Assembly: GCF_003254505.1 (NCBI RefSeq)
Contig: NZ_QFYP01000001.1
Span: forward strand, 3,642,001 to 3,706,000
Direction: 5' to 3'
Length of the DNA stretch: 64,000 nt
From: Phenylobacterium hankyongense
GTDB lineage: Bacteria; Pseudomonadota; Alphaproteobacteria; Caulobacterales; Caulobacteraceae
A program made the position numbers and the translations under genes. The notes beneath the pieces are model-generated. The model did not search any database. It saw only the letters and a program-made list of their open reading frames with translations, and had not been told where the DNA came from. This document shows, one piece after another, positions 11,671 to 21,359 of this stretch; the first letter of the stretch is position 1; each line of letters starts with the position of its first letter.

Positions 11671-12474
11671 TCAGTCGGCCTTGCGCTCGGTCGGGCCGGT
11701 GAAGAAGGCGCCGGACCCCATCTGGTCGCGCACGGCCTCGGGATTCAGCGCCGCGGCCTTATCGAGCTCCGCCAGCTCCGGCGGCACGTACCAGTGCAGC
11801 TTGTCGGCGTGGTAGGCGTCCCAGACCACCTGGGCGACCTCGGCCGGCGGGATGGCGCGGAACATGCCCTCCTTGGGGGCATTGGCGGCGACGCCGGGCG
11901 GCAGGATCGGGGTGTCGATCAGCCCGGGCAGCACGCAGGCGACCCGCACGCCCAGCGCCTTGAACTCCACGGACAGCGCCTCGGTGAGCCCCTTCACCGC
12001 GTGCTTGGTGGCCGAATAGACCGCGATCCCCGGCATGCCGAAGGTCGCCGAGGACGACGAGGTGGTGAAGCACAGCGAGCCGGGCGTCGCCTTGAGCAGC
12101 GGCACGGCCTCGTAGATGCCGATCAGCACGCCCATCAGGTTGACCTGGACGACGGCGGCGATGTCCTCGAACGGCTGCTGATCGAAGGGCCCGCCGCGGC
12201 CGATGCCGGCGTTGTTGTAGAGGATGTCGAGCCGCCCGCCGGCCGCCGGCGCGAAGCGGTCCAGGGCGGCGCGGTAGTCGGCGCGGTCGGTGACGTCGAG
12301 GCGACGGACCAGGCAGTTCTTCGGCCCCAGTTCCTCGCGCAAGCTCTCCAGCCCCGCCTCGTTGACGTCATAGCCGCCGACGAACCAACCCTTGGACGCG
12401 AACAGCCGGGCGGTCTCCCGCCCCATGCCCGACGCCGCCCCGGTGATGAAGATCGACTTGCGCTCGGCGGCCAC
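11671..12474 (-). CDS. SDR-family oxidoreductase
   Basis: This is a classical short-chain dehydrogenase/reductase of 267 residues. The Rossmann cofactor motif is TGAASGMG (11-18), NNAG lies at 87-90, a Ser cluster at 139-142 supplies the catalytic Ser, and YSATK gives Tyr153 and Lys157. Asp36 after the second strand suggests a preference for NAD(H). The substrate is unknown. It lies directly downstream of thiSG on the same strand with a 3-bp gap, so it is probably co-transcribed with thiamine genes. A functional link to thiamine is not implied by the family. Confidence 0.85.
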   Translation of the reverse strand: MAAERKSIFITGAASGMGRETARLFASKGWFVGGYDVNEAGLESLREELGPKNCLVRRLDVTDRADYRAALDRFAPAAGGRLDILYNNAGIGRGGPFDQQPFEDIAAVVQVNLMGVLIGIYEAVPLLKATPGSLCFTTSSSSATFGMPGIAVYSATKHAVKGLTEALSVEFKALGVRVACVLPGLIDTPILPPGVAANAPKEGMFRAIPPAEVAQVVWDAYHADKLHWYVPPELAELDKAAALNPEAVRDQMGSGAFFTGPTERKAD

Positions 12475-12477
12475 GGC

Positions 12478-13266
12478 TCAGATCAGTCCGGCCAGCGGCG
12501 AGGACGGGTCGGCGTACATCCGCTTGGGCATGCGGCCGGCGAGGTAGGCCTCGCGACCGGCGATCACCGCGTGCTTCATCGCCCGCGCCATCCGAATCGG
12601 ATCGCGCGCCTCGGCGATGGCGGTGTTCATCAAGACCGCGTCGCAGCCCAGCTCCATGGCCAGCGACGCGTCCGACGCGGTGCCGACGCCGGCGTCCACC
12701 AGCACCGGCACGGTGGCCTGCTCGATGATCAGCCCGAGGTTGAGGATGTTCTGGATGCCGCGCCCGGAGCCGATCGGCGCGCCCAGCGGCATGATCGCGG
12801 CGGCGCCCGCGTCCTCCAGCTTCTTGGCGTACACCGGGTCGTCGGAGCAGTAGACCATCACCTGGAAGCCGTCGGCGATCAGCAGCTTCAGCGCCCTGAG
12901 CGTCTCTTCCATGTCCGGCAACAGGTGCTTGGTGTTGGACAGCACCTCCAGCTTCACCAGGTCCCAGCCGCCCGCCTCGCGGGCCAGGCGCAGGGTGCGG
13001 ACCGCATCCTCGCCGGTGAAGCAGCCGGCGGTGTTCGGCAGGAAGGTGAAGCGGTCCGGCTTCACGTGGTCGACCAGCATCGGCTGGCTGGGATCGGAGA
13101 GGTTCACCCGGCGCAGCGCCACGGTGACGATCTCCGCGCCGGCGGCCTCCGCGGCCGCGGCGTTCTGGGCGTAATCCTTGTACTTGCCGGTGCCGACGAT
13201 CAGCCGCGAGCGGAAGGTCCGCCCCGCCACTGACCAGGTGTCTTCAGCCTGGACAGAACCGTCCAT
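12478..13266 (-). CDS. thiG: Thiazole synthase
   Basis: ThiG forms the thiazole phosphate moiety of thiamine from 1-deoxy-D-xylulose 5-phosphate, dehydroglycine and ThiS-thiocarboxylate. The 262-residue TIM barrel carries the Schiff-base Lys105 in WDLVKLEV and the phosphate-binding segments [11 protein letters not shown] and [10 protein letters not shown]. The ATG lies one base after the thiS stop, so the pair is translationally coupled. No TPP riboswitch fits upstream: only 77 nt separate thiS from the divergent aroQ. Confidence 0.96.
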   Translation of the reverse strand: MDGSVQAEDTWSVAGRTFRSRLIVGTGKYKDYAQNAAAAEAAGAEIVTVALRRVNLSDPSQPMLVDHVKPDRFTFLPNTAGCFTGEDAVRTLRLAREAGGWDLVKLEVLSNTKHLLPDMEETLRALKLLIADGFQVMVYCSDDPVYAKKLEDAGAAAIMPLGAPIGSGRGIQNILNLGLIIEQATVPVLVDAGVGTASDASLAMELGCDAVLMNTAIAEARDPIRMARAMKHAVIAGREAYLAGRMPKRMYADPSSPLAGLI

Positions 13267-13267
13267 G

Positions 13268-13468
13268 TCAGCCGCCTCCGATGAAATGCACGATCTCGAT
13301 CCGGTCGCCGTCCGAGAGCGCGGTGCTCCCGTACGCCGATCTGGGGACGATCTCCAGATTGCGTTCGACCGCCACCTTGCGGCCGTCCAGGCCCAGCGCC
13401 GCCACCAGGGCGGCGACGTCGCAAACGGCCTCGAAGCCGCGGCTCTCTCCGTTGACGGTCAGCTTCAA
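13268..13468 (-). CDS. thiS: Sulfur carrier protein ThiS
   Basis: ThiS carries sulfur as a C-terminal thiocarboxylate for thiazole synthesis. The small ubiquitin-like protein (66 residues) ends in IVHFIGGG, three glycines where two are usual. I choose TTG at 13466-13468 because GGAGGT (13475-13480) lies exactly six bases upstream and the product then begins like other ThiS proteins. An ATG seven codons further upstream (13487-13489) would place this ribosome binding site inside the gene. Confidence 0.92.
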   Translation of the reverse strand: MKLTVNGESRGFEAVCDVAALVAALGLDGRKVAVERNLEIVPRSAYGSTALSDGDRIEIVHFIGGG

Positions 13469-13545
13469 GGACGCACCTCCGGTCGGCAAGCTTGTGACCC
13501 CCGTCGCCGAACGTTACAAGTCGCCGGAATCGACGGCGGAGCCGA

Positions 13546-13983
13546 ATGTCGAAACCGATCTATGTGCTGAGCGGCCCCAATCTCAACCTCCTGGGCGTCC
13601 GCGAGCCCGAGATTTATGGCCATCAAACCCTGGACGACGTGCGCGGCCTCTGCGAGGCGCGGGCGTCGTCGCTGGGGCGTGAAGTCGTGTTCCGCCAATC
13701 CAACCACGAAGGCGAGCTGATCGACTGGATCCAGGAGGCCCGCGAGAAGGCCTGCGCCCTGGTCATCAACCCCGCCGGCTATGGCCACACCTCGGTGGCC
13801 ATCCTCGACGCCTTGAAGATGGTGGGCGTGCCCGTGGTGGAGTGCCACCTCTCGAACCCCGCTTCCCGCGAGGCGTTCCGCCGTGAGACCTACGTATCCC
13901 TCGCAGCCACCGGCGTGGTCACCGGATTCGGCGCTGCGAGCTATGAACTGGCCGTCGAGGCCGCTGCGGGCCTGGCCCGCTGA
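13546..13983 (+). CDS. aroQ: Type II 3-dehydroquinate dehydratase
   Basis: AroQ dehydrates 3-dehydroquinate to 3-dehydroshikimate in aromatic amino-acid biosynthesis. The 145-residue length is typical for the dodecameric type II enzyme. The [16 protein letters not shown] motif contains the catalytic Tyr24 and flexible-loop Arg19. The [21 protein letters not shown] and ECHLSNP motifs complete the active site. It heads the plus-strand run aroQ-accB-accC-aat, and accB begins 26 bp after its stop. Confidence 0.97.
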   Translation: MSKPIYVLSGPNLNLLGVREPEIYGHQTLDDVRGLCEARASSLGREVVFRQSNHEGELIDWIQEAREKACALVINPAGYGHTSVAILDALKMVGVPVVECHLSNPASREAFRRETYVSLAATGVVTGFGAASYELAVEAAAGLAR

Positions 13984-14009
13984 AGCCTTCAAGAGACAAG
14001 GAACTTCCC

Positions 14010-14489
14010 ATGGCTAGCAGTCCCAAGGCTCCAGCCGATCCCATCGACTCGCGCCTGGTGCGCAAACTGGCCGACATCCTCACCGACACCGGCCTGTCCG
14101 AGATCGAGGTGGAGCACGCGGGCCTCAAGATCCGGGTGGCCAAGACCCTGACCGCCCAGCCGATGATGCAGGTCGCCGCGCCTGCCCCAATGGCGGCCGC
14201 CGCGCCGAACCCAGTCGCCGTCTTCGCCGAACCGGCGGTCGTCGAACGGTCGAAGGGCGACCTGGTCAACTCGCCGATGGTCGGCACCGTCTACCTGCAG
14301 CCCCAGCCGGGCGCCGATTCCTTCGTGAAAGTGGGCGACACGGTGCAGGCCGGGCAGACGATGATGATCATCGAGGCCATGAAGACCATGAACCCGATCC
14401 CGGCCCCGAAGGGCGGCAAGGTGGTCGAGATCATCGTCGCCGATGGCCAGCCGGTGGAGTTCGGCGAACCGCTCGCCGTCATCGAGTAG
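14010..14489 (+). CDS. accB: Biotin carboxyl carrier protein of acetyl-CoA carboxylase
   Basis: AccB carries the carboxylated biotin between AccC and the carboxyltransferase in the first step of fatty-acid synthesis. The 159-residue protein has an N-terminal assembly region, an Ala/Pro-rich linker (about 52-78) and a biotinyl domain. The biotin attachment site is EAMKTM with Lys125, where the residue after Lys is Thr instead of Met, a variant I believe is common in alphaproteobacteria. A purine-rich AGAGACAAGGAA precedes the ATG. accC starts five bases after the stop. Confidence 0.97.
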   Translation: MASSPKAPADPIDSRLVRKLADILTDTGLSEIEVEHAGLKIRVAKTLTAQPMMQVAAPAPMAAAAPNPVAVFAEPAVVERSKGDLVNSPMVGTVYLQPQPGADSFVKVGDTVQAGQTMMIIEAMKTMNPIPAPKGGKVVEIIVADGQPVEFGEPLAVIE

Positions 14490-14494
14490 CGGTC

Positions 14495-15844
<1,350 letters not shown>

Positions 15845-15858
15845 TAGAAGAAGCGGGC

Positions 15859-16677
15859 ATGGAGACCTTCACCGCCCGTGACCTCCTGGCCTGCTACGCC
15901 CGCGGCGTCTTCCCGATGGCCGACGCCCGTGACGATGCGCGGGTCTTCCTGATCGATCCGGAGCGGCGCGGGGTGATCCCGCTCGACGAGTTCCATGTCT
16001 CGCGGCGCCTGGCGCGGACGGTGCGCGGCGACCCCTTCGAGATCCGCGTCGACACCGCCTTTCGCCAGGTGGTGCAGGCCTGCGCCGAGAGCGGCCCGGG
16101 CCGCACGGAGACCTGGATCAACCACCCCATCGAGGCCCTCTACACCCGCCTGCACCACCAGGGCGTCGCCCACAGCGTCGAATGCTGGGAAGGCGGCGAA
16201 CTGGTCGGGGGCCTGTACGGCGTCTCGCTGCGCGGCGCGTTCTTCGGCGAGAGCATGTTCTCGCGTCGCCGCGACGCCTCCAAGGTGGCGCTGGTGCACC
16301 TGGTCGCGCGGCTGATCCTCGGCGGCTACCGGCTGCTCGACGCCCAGTTCATGACCGACCACCTCAGCCAGTTCGGCGCGGTGGAGATCTCACGGCGCGA
16401 ATATCATCGCCGCCTGGACGCGGCGCTGAAGGTCGTGGGCGTCTTTCAGGTGGGCGGGACTTCCGGCTCCGCCGGGGGTGGAGGCGCGGGCGCGGCCGGC
16501 TCAGGCGCGGGTGGGACCAGCTTCGGCGTCACCGGCGCGGTCGGGGCCGCCTTGGCTGCCGCCGGCGCGGCGGCGGGCGTCGCCTTGGGGGCCGGCGTGG
16601 CGGGCGCCGCGACCGGAATGGGCGCCGGCGCATTGAGCGGCGCAGCGGCCCTGCAGGTGATCAGCCAGGCGTCGTAG
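15859..16677 (+). CDS. aat: Leucyl/phenylalanyl-tRNA--protein transferase with unusual C-terminal tail
   Basis: Aat adds Leu or Phe to N-terminal Arg or Lys of proteins, marking them for ClpS/ClpAP degradation (N-degron pathway). Family motifs are GVFPMAD near the start, [13 protein letters not shown], the [19 protein letters not shown] core and [14 protein letters not shown]. The conserved domain ends near residue 195. The frame then continues for about 77 residues of Gly/Ala-rich sequence up to a TAG at 16675-16677, giving 272 residues where about 200-235 are usual. That tail is antisense to the Pro/Ala-rich tail of the convergent DUF2155 gene. Function of the domain is certain; whether the tail is functional is unknown. 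Confidence 0.9.
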   Translation: METFTARDLLACYARGVFPMADARDDARVFLIDPERRGVIPLDEFHVSRRLARTVRGDPFEIRVDTAFRQVVQACAESGPGRTETWINHPIEALYTRLHHQGVAHSVECWEGGELVGGLYGVSLRGAFFGESMFSRRRDASKVALVHLVARLILGGYRLLDAQFMTDHLSQFGAVEISRREYHRRLDAALKVVGVFQVGGTSGSAGGGGAGAAGSGAGGTSFGVTGAVGAALAAAGAAAGVALGAGVAGAATGMGAGALSGAAALQVISQAS

Positions 16678-17264
16678 ACCGGATGCTCCAACGGGTGCAG
16701 GCCGGGGGACGAGGCGTACATCCAGCCCTTGAACGCCTGCCTCGCCGGCGGGGTCGGCTTGCCCGGCGCAGGCCTCGGCTGGGAGTCGATGGTCATGTAG
16801 ACGACCGAGTCCTCGACCGCCTCGTCCGACGCCGAGCGCTCGCAGGCCCGGACCGTGAACACCAGGCTCTTGTAGCGGACCGGCCGGCCGACCGGGGCCT
16901 CGAACCGCAGCGACTCGGCGGTGACCTTGTCCAGCGCCTGCAGGATGGCGACGTCGTAGCGCGCGCGCCGGACCTGTTCGGCGGGCTTCTCCTCGACCTT
17001 GGGCTTCGGCGGCGGCGCAGGCGCGACCTCCTTCTCGGAGATCGGCGGCACCACCATCGGCGCCGGCGTCGGCACGTTGACCGGCGGCGCTTCCTCGGCG
17101 GGACCGCCCGGCCCCGGCGTCGGCGCCGGTGGCGGGGTCACCAGGACGGGCGGCGCCGGCGGTGCGGGCTGGGCGGAGACCAGCCCCGCAGCCGACGCGC
17201 CGACCATCGCCGCCAGCCAGACGCTCCGGCGGATCAGTTGCGGGGTTCGCGAGGGGCGGGTCAC
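16446..17264 (-). CDS. Secreted DUF2155-domain protein
   Basis: This is an uncharacterised exported protein. With GTG 17262-17264 as start it has 272 residues: an Arg-rich n-region and hydrophobic core (about 1-33, ending GLVSAQ), a Pro-rich linker (about 34-85), and the DUF2155 domain with [16 protein letters not shown], a Cys in [26 protein letters not shown] and DAWLITC. A Pro/Ala-rich tail of about 70 residues ends the protein. The start is inferred because it gives a proper signal peptide just after the upstream stop; the ribosome binding site is weak. DUF2155 genes often sit beside the NDUFA12-family gene in alphaproteobacteria, as here. Confidence 0.8.
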   Translation of the reverse strand: MTRPSRTPQLIRRSVWLAAMVGASAAGLVSAQPAPPAPPVLVTPPPAPTPGPGGPAEEAPPVNVPTPAPMVVPPISEKEVAPAPPPKPKVEEKPAEQVRRARYDVAILQALDKVTAESLRFEAPVGRPVRYKSLVFTVRACERSASDEAVEDSVVYMTIDSQPRPAPGKPTPPARQAFKGWMYASSPGLHPLEHPVYDAWLITCRAAAPLNAPAPIPVAAPATPAPKATPAAAPAAAKAAPTAPVTPKLVPPAPEPAAPAPPPPAEPEVPPT

Positions 17265-17275
17265 GACGCGCGCCG

Positions 17276-17680
17276 CTATTCCGGCTTCCAGGCCTCGTAG
17301 TCGCCGGTGGCGCGCTGGCGCTCGCCGCCGCGGGCCAGCGACCCCTTCGGCCGGTAGGCGTGGATGGTGCCCGAGAGGTTCGGCCGGTGTTCCTTCTCCC
17401 ACGACTTCACCACGAACGGCTCGACCGTCGGCGGCTCGATGAAGGTGTGGTGCAGCCAGCCGTGCCAGTCGGGCGTGACCTTGGAGGCTTCGGCATAGCC
17501 GTTGAAGACCACCCACCGGCGCTTGCGGCCGTCGTAGCTGTCGGAGGTGTCCTTGGCCTCGTAGTAGCGGTTGCCGTTCTCGTCCTGGCCGATGAACACG
17601 CCGCGGCGGGCGATGGTGAAGTGGATGCCGGCGGTGGCGCCGTTCCACCAGGTGAACATGGTCTTGAAGATGTTGGACAC
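17276..17680 (-). CDS. NDUFA12-family NADH:ubiquinone oxidoreductase accessory subunit
   Basis: This is the alphaproteobacterial homologue of mitochondrial complex I accessory subunit NDUFA12 (B17.2). Family features are the N-terminal FTWWNGATAG, VFIGQDENGNRYYEA, DGRKRRWVVFNG, and PDWHGWLHHT followed by a conserved acidic/basic C-terminus. I choose GTG at 17678-17680, giving 134 residues beginning MSNIFKTMFTWW, which matches the usual family start; the longer frame upstream has no family similarity. The DUF2155 gene follows 11 bp downstream on the same strand. Confidence 0.88.
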   Translation of the reverse strand: MSNIFKTMFTWWNGATAGIHFTIARRGVFIGQDENGNRYYEAKDTSDSYDGRKRRWVVFNGYAEASKVTPDWHGWLHHTFIEPPTVEPFVVKSWEKEHRPNLSGTIHAYRPKGSLARGGERQRATGDYEAWKPE

Positions 17681-17776
17681 TGGGCTCGACTGCTCTCGGA
17701 GAGGCTTGAACGCGGCCGGACTATAGGGGGCCGCCCGGGGAGCGTCCAGCCGCGCGCCGGAGCCTTGGGTGCGGCA

Positions 17777-17814
17777 AGATGTTGGGGATGAACCACGCCG
17801 TGACCGCAACATCT
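17777..17814. promoter_or_regulatory. Inverted repeat upstream of the ribonucleotide reductase-like gene
   Basis: AGATGTTG (17777-17784) and CAACATCT (17807-17814) form a perfect 8-bp inverted repeat with 22 nt between the arms. It lies 53 bp before the ATG of the downstream plus-strand gene. It could be an operator or an mRNA hairpin. It does not match the NrdR box pattern as I know it. Confidence 0.3.
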
Positions 17815-17866
17815 ATTGCCCGGCCGCGCCGACGCCCCCTAACCTCCCAAGACGGGAGTCGGCTCA

Positions 17867-20362
17867 ATGGCGGCAGCAACGGCGGGTGTGGGAATCGAGG
17901 GGCGGATCCTGGAGCTGTCCGACCGCGTCCTCGAAGTCCTGGCCCCGGCGCACTGGCCCGACGCCCGGGTCGAAGCCTGGATCGACTGGGCAGGGGGAGA
18001 GCCGGACTTGCCGCAGGCCATCGCCGACTATGTCGAGACCCTCACCGCCCACGCCCAGGCCAAGGGACTGGTCAAGGACGTGCGCGGCCGCACCCGTTTC
18101 CGCGACAACCTCACGGCGGCGCTGCTGAGCGGCGCCGTCGCCATCGGGTCCGAGCCGACCGCCAACGCGCCGGCGGTGATCGACGCCGCGTCGCCCGAGC
18201 TCGCCGCGGCCTTGCGCCGGCTGGCCTCCGATTGCCGGGGAGAGCTCGCCGCCGCGGCGGCCGGCCGCGCGTTGGCCGACCGCCTGCAAGCGGTGATGGA
18301 CGCCGTCCTGCGCTGCGAGGGCGACCCGGCCGCCTGCGCCGATCCGACCCGCAACGCCAGTCTCGCCCGCGCCGCCGAAGCCGCCCGCGGCGGCGGGGCC
18401 TCCGCGGCCATGATCCTCGACGCCATCGCCCTGGCCCGCGCCGGCGAAAGCCATTGGGAGGTCGAAGGCGCTGCGCCGGCGGTCGATCGTCTGCGCCTGA
18501 TCGTCGCCGCCGCCCCCGACAACCTTGCCGGCCCGGCCGGCCGCCAGATCGCGCTCGCCGCCTGGACCACCGGCGCCGTGGCCGTCGCGCCCGGCATGGC
18601 GGCGGCCACCCGTCTGGCTGAGGCCCAACCCGCGCTGCGCGGCGGCGTCGACCTGATGGCCTTCTGGTCGGAGCCCGGCTTCGACATCGCCGGCTTCGAG
18701 GCGGCCGTGCAGCTCCTGGCCCGCGCCCTGGCGGCGGCCAGCGACGGCCCGGCGCTGCTGGGCCTGGCGGGCCTCGCCGACTGGCTGATCGCCCACGGGC
18801 TCGACTACGACAGCGAGGCCGGCCGCGAGACCGCGCGCGAGCTCTACCTTGCCGCCGGGGCGGCGATCGAAGCGTCCGGCGCCAGGCTCCAGGGCGGCCT
18901 CGCCGTCTTCGTCGACCCCGAGCTGTCGCTGCGGCTCGGCGGCGGCGACCTCTCCGCGGCGCCGTCCAGCGGCCCGGTGACCCTGGCCGAAACCCTGGAC
19001 GGGGAGCCGGTCCGGGTGCTGTCGGAGGCCGCCCTGCGCGGCTTCGCCGTCCTAGGCGTCGATCCCGGCGAGATGCGCGGCCACCTGCTGGGCCGTGGCG
19101 ACCTGGCCGAGGCGCCGGCGATCGACGCGCGCGCCCTCGCCGCCCGCGGTTTCACCGACCACGAGATCGCCGCGGCGGAAGCCGCCCTGCCCCTGGCGCG
19201 CCGCCTCGCCGACGCCTTCGCGCCGCAGGTGATCGGCGAAGGCTTCGTGCGCGACGTCCTGGGGGCCACCGCCGACCAACTGGCCGACCCGCGCCTCGAC
19301 GTCCTGGCGCTGGCCGGCTTCACGCCCGACGAGATCGCGGCGGCGGAGGCCTACGCGCTGGGCGCCCCCGACCTCGCCGACGCCGAGGCCCTGACGCTCG
19401 AGCAGCGGCGCATCTTCCGTACGGCCGCGGATCTGGGGGACGCGCCCCGGCACGCCATGCTGGGGGCGCTGGAGCCCGCGCTCGCCACACCGCCGTTGGC
19501 CGAGGTGGTGCTGCCCTGGGACGCCGAACCCGAGGCCGCCGTCGGCCGGCTCGCCGGACCTCTGGCGGTGCGCCTGCGCCGCGCCGCGCCACCGGCCGAC
19601 CTGACGCTGGACCTGCCCGCCATGACCGCCGAGGCCGCGCCGCGGCCCGCCCGCGAGGCGCCGCCCGAAGAACGCGTCGTGGAGCGGATCGTCGAGCGCG
19701 ACCGCACCCGCCGCAAGCTCCCCGACCGCCGCAAGGGCTATATCCAGAAGGCGGCCGTCGGCGGCCACAAGGTCTACCTGCACACCGGCGAGTACGACGA
19801 CGGCGAGCTCGGCGAGATCTTCATCGACATGCACAAGGAAGGCGCCGCCTTCCGCTCGCTGATGAACAACTTCGCCATCGCGATCTCGATCGGACTGCAA
19901 TACGGCGTGCCGCTGGACGAGTTCGTCGACGCCTTCGTCTTCACCCGCTTCGAGCCGGCCGGACCGGTGACCGGCAACGACACCGTCAAGTCGGCGACCT
20001 CGATCCTCGACTACATCTTCCGCGAGCTGGGCGTCTCCTACCTGGGCCGCAACGACCTGGCGAGCGACGACCCCGGCGAGCTGAACGCCGACGGCCTGGG
20101 TCACGGCAAGGCCGACGCCCTCGCCAGCGACGAGCCGCAGCCGGCCAGCCGGTTCATCTCCCGCGGCTTCTCGCGCGGCGCGGCGCCGGACAACCTGGTC
20201 TTCCTGCCGACGGCCAACCGCCTGAGCGGGCCGGCCAGCTTCGAGGCCGCCGAGGTCTGCGCGGCGTGCGGCGACATCGCCGTGGTGCGCAAGGGCCAGG
20301 CGATGATCTGCGAAACCTGCGGCGCCCGAGCCGGCCGCGCCGGCGAGGACCAGGCCAGCTAA
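17867..20362 (+). CDS. Class II ribonucleotide reductase-related protein with TSCPD domain, probably non-catalytic
   Basis: Residues about 612-740 ([10 protein letters not shown] to SYLGRNDL) are nearly a textbook C-terminal TSCPD domain of adenosylcobalamin-dependent ribonucleotide reductase NrdJ. A C-terminal CxxC...CxxC pair (Cys798/801, Cys815/818) corresponds to the NrdJ zinc-ribbon tail. The first 600 residues are Ala-rich and weakly NrdJ-like: [29 protein letters not shown] and [13 protein letters not shown] resemble NrdJ segments in the right order. I cannot find the NxCxE active-site motif or the finger-loop cysteines, so ribonucleotide reduction looks impossible. It may be a regulator or assembly partner derived from NrdJ. 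GGGAG precedes the ATG. NDUFA12 is divergent; a pentapeptide-repeat gene follows. Confidence 0.75.
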   Translation: MAAATAGVGIEGRILELSDRVLEVLAPAHWPDARVEAWIDWAGGEPDLPQAIADYVETLTAHAQAKGLVKDVRGRTRFRDNLTAALLSGAVAIGSEPTANAPAVIDAASPELAAALRRLASDCRGELAAAAAGRALADRLQAVMDAVLRCEGDPAACADPTRNASLARAAEAARGGGASAAMILDAIALARAGESHWEVEGAAPAVDRLRLIVAAAPDNLAGPAGRQIALAAWTTGAVAVAPGMAAATRLAEAQPALRGGVDLMAFWSEPGFDIAGFEAAVQLLARALAAASDGPALLGLAGLADWLIAHGLDYDSEAGRETARELYLAAGAAIEASGARLQGGLAVFVDPELSLRLGGGDLSAAPSSGPVTLAETLDGEPVRVLSEAALRGFAVLGVDPGEMRGHLLGRGDLAEAPAIDARALAARGFTDHEIAAAEAALPLARRLADAFAPQVIGEGFVRDVLGATADQLADPRLDVLALAGFTPDEIAAAEAYALGAPDLADAEALTLEQRRIFRTAADLGDAPRHAMLGALEPALATPPLAEVVLPWDAEPEAAVGRLAGPLAVRLRRAAPPADLTLDLPAMTAEAAPRPAREAPPEERVVERIVERDRTRRKLPDRRKGYIQKAAVGGHKVYLHTGEYDDGELGEIFIDMHKEGAAFRSLMNNFAIAISIGLQYGVPLDEFVDAFVFTRFEPAGPVTGNDTVKSATSILDYIFRELGVSYLGRNDLASDDPGELNADGLGHGKADALASDEPQPASRFISRGFSRGAAPDNLVFLPTANRLSGPASFEAAEVCAACGDIAVVRKGQAMICETCGARAGRAGEDQAS

Positions 20363-20450
20363 GCCCTTAGAATTACCGCGAATTAAGTAGCGCTTGAGAT
20401 GGGGCGAGCGCAGATGGATCACGTCGTCCTTAAAGGATTTCGTGCCCCGG

Positions 20451-21332
20451 ATGAAAGTCGTGAGCCGCCTGCTTCTCGCCGCCGCCGCCGCCCTGGCGCT
20501 CGTCCCGGGCGTCGCCGGCGCCGCGGCCGCCGTCCAGGGCGACAAGGAAGTCGCCCGGGTGACGTCGTTCGGCGGCGCCTGCCCCAATTGCGAGCTGTCC
20601 GGGCGCAAGCTGGCCGGGGCGCACTTCCTGGGCGCCAACTTCTCCGGCGCCGCCCTGGTCGGCTCCGACCTGCGCCAGGCGCACTTCCTTGGCTCGACCT
20701 TCGCCGGGGCGGACCTGTCGCGCGCCGACCTGAGTGATTCCGAGATCGTCGGCGCCAATTTCGCGGGCGCCAACCTGTCGAACGCCCGGCTGCGGTCCAC
20801 CGAGGCCCGGGGCGTGACCTTCGCCGGCGCCAACCTGACGAACGCCGACCTCAGCAGCATGGAGGCGACCGGCGCCAACTTCGCCAAGTCGAGCCTGCGA
20901 GGGGCCAGCCTGCGCTCCGCCGAGCTGCACGGCGCGGTCATCAGCCGGGCAGACGCCCGCGGCGCCGACTTCCGCGACGCCGAGCTGATCGGGGCCAACA
21001 TGGTCGGCGGCCAGTTCGACAAGGCGTCCTTCCGCTCGGCGGAACTGACCGGCGCCGCGCTGGTGGGGAGCAGCTTCGCCGACGCGGATTTCAAGGACGC
21101 CAGCCTGGCCCGCGCCAATATCGCCGGCGTCGACCTGTCCCGCGCCCGCGGGCTGGCCCAGGAGCAGGTGGACGAGGCCTGCGGCGACTCGCGTACGCGG
21201 CTGCCCGGGCGGCTGATCGCCAAGCCCTGTGCGGGCGGGTTCCGGTTCATCATGCATCCGATGACGCCGCCCGCTCCGCCTGCTCCTCCTGCGCCGCCGG
21301 CCCCGCCTGCGCCCGTCGCGCAGCGCTGGTGA
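20451..21332 (+). CDS. Exported pentapeptide-repeat protein
   Basis: The protein has 293 residues. A signal peptide (about 1-26, MKVVSRLLLAAAAALALVPG) is followed by a CPNCELSG segment and then about 30 consecutive pentapeptides of the A(D/N)LXX type, for example GANFSGAALVGSDLRQAHF. Such repeats fold into a right-handed quadrilateral beta-helix. A short Cys-containing cap and a PAPPAPPAPP tail end the protein. I start at ATG 20451 and not at the TTG 19 codons upstream because only then is the signal peptide N-terminal. It probably acts in the periplasm or at the surface; no activity can be read from the repeats. Confidence 0.85.
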   Translation: MKVVSRLLLAAAAALALVPGVAGAAAAVQGDKEVARVTSFGGACPNCELSGRKLAGAHFLGANFSGAALVGSDLRQAHFLGSTFAGADLSRADLSDSEIVGANFAGANLSNARLRSTEARGVTFAGANLTNADLSSMEATGANFAKSSLRGASLRSAELHGAVISRADARGADFRDAELIGANMVGGQFDKASFRSAELTGAALVGSSFADADFKDASLARANIAGVDLSRARGLAQEQVDEACGDSRTRLPGRLIAKPCAGGFRFIMHPMTPPAPPAPPAPPAPPAPVAQRW

Positions 21333-21359
21333 TCGCCGCCCGCCCTCTCAGGCCAGCCG

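Noticed and set aside
13469..13545. TPP riboswitch upstream of thiS
   Set aside because: The 77-nt gap is too short and contains no THI-box-like sequence.
14383..14400. Defective biotin site (EAMKTM instead of EAMKMM)
   Set aside because: The biotinylated Lys and flanking Met are present, and the Thr variant is familiar in alphaproteobacterial AccB.
20363..20400. CtrA binding site near CTTAGAATTACCGCGAATTAAG
   Set aside because: CtrA needs TTAA-N7-TTAA. Here the spacing and the first half-site do not fit.
20600..21150. Tandem DNA repeat
   Set aside because: The 15-bp periodicity is the pentapeptide protein repeat and is degenerate at the DNA level.
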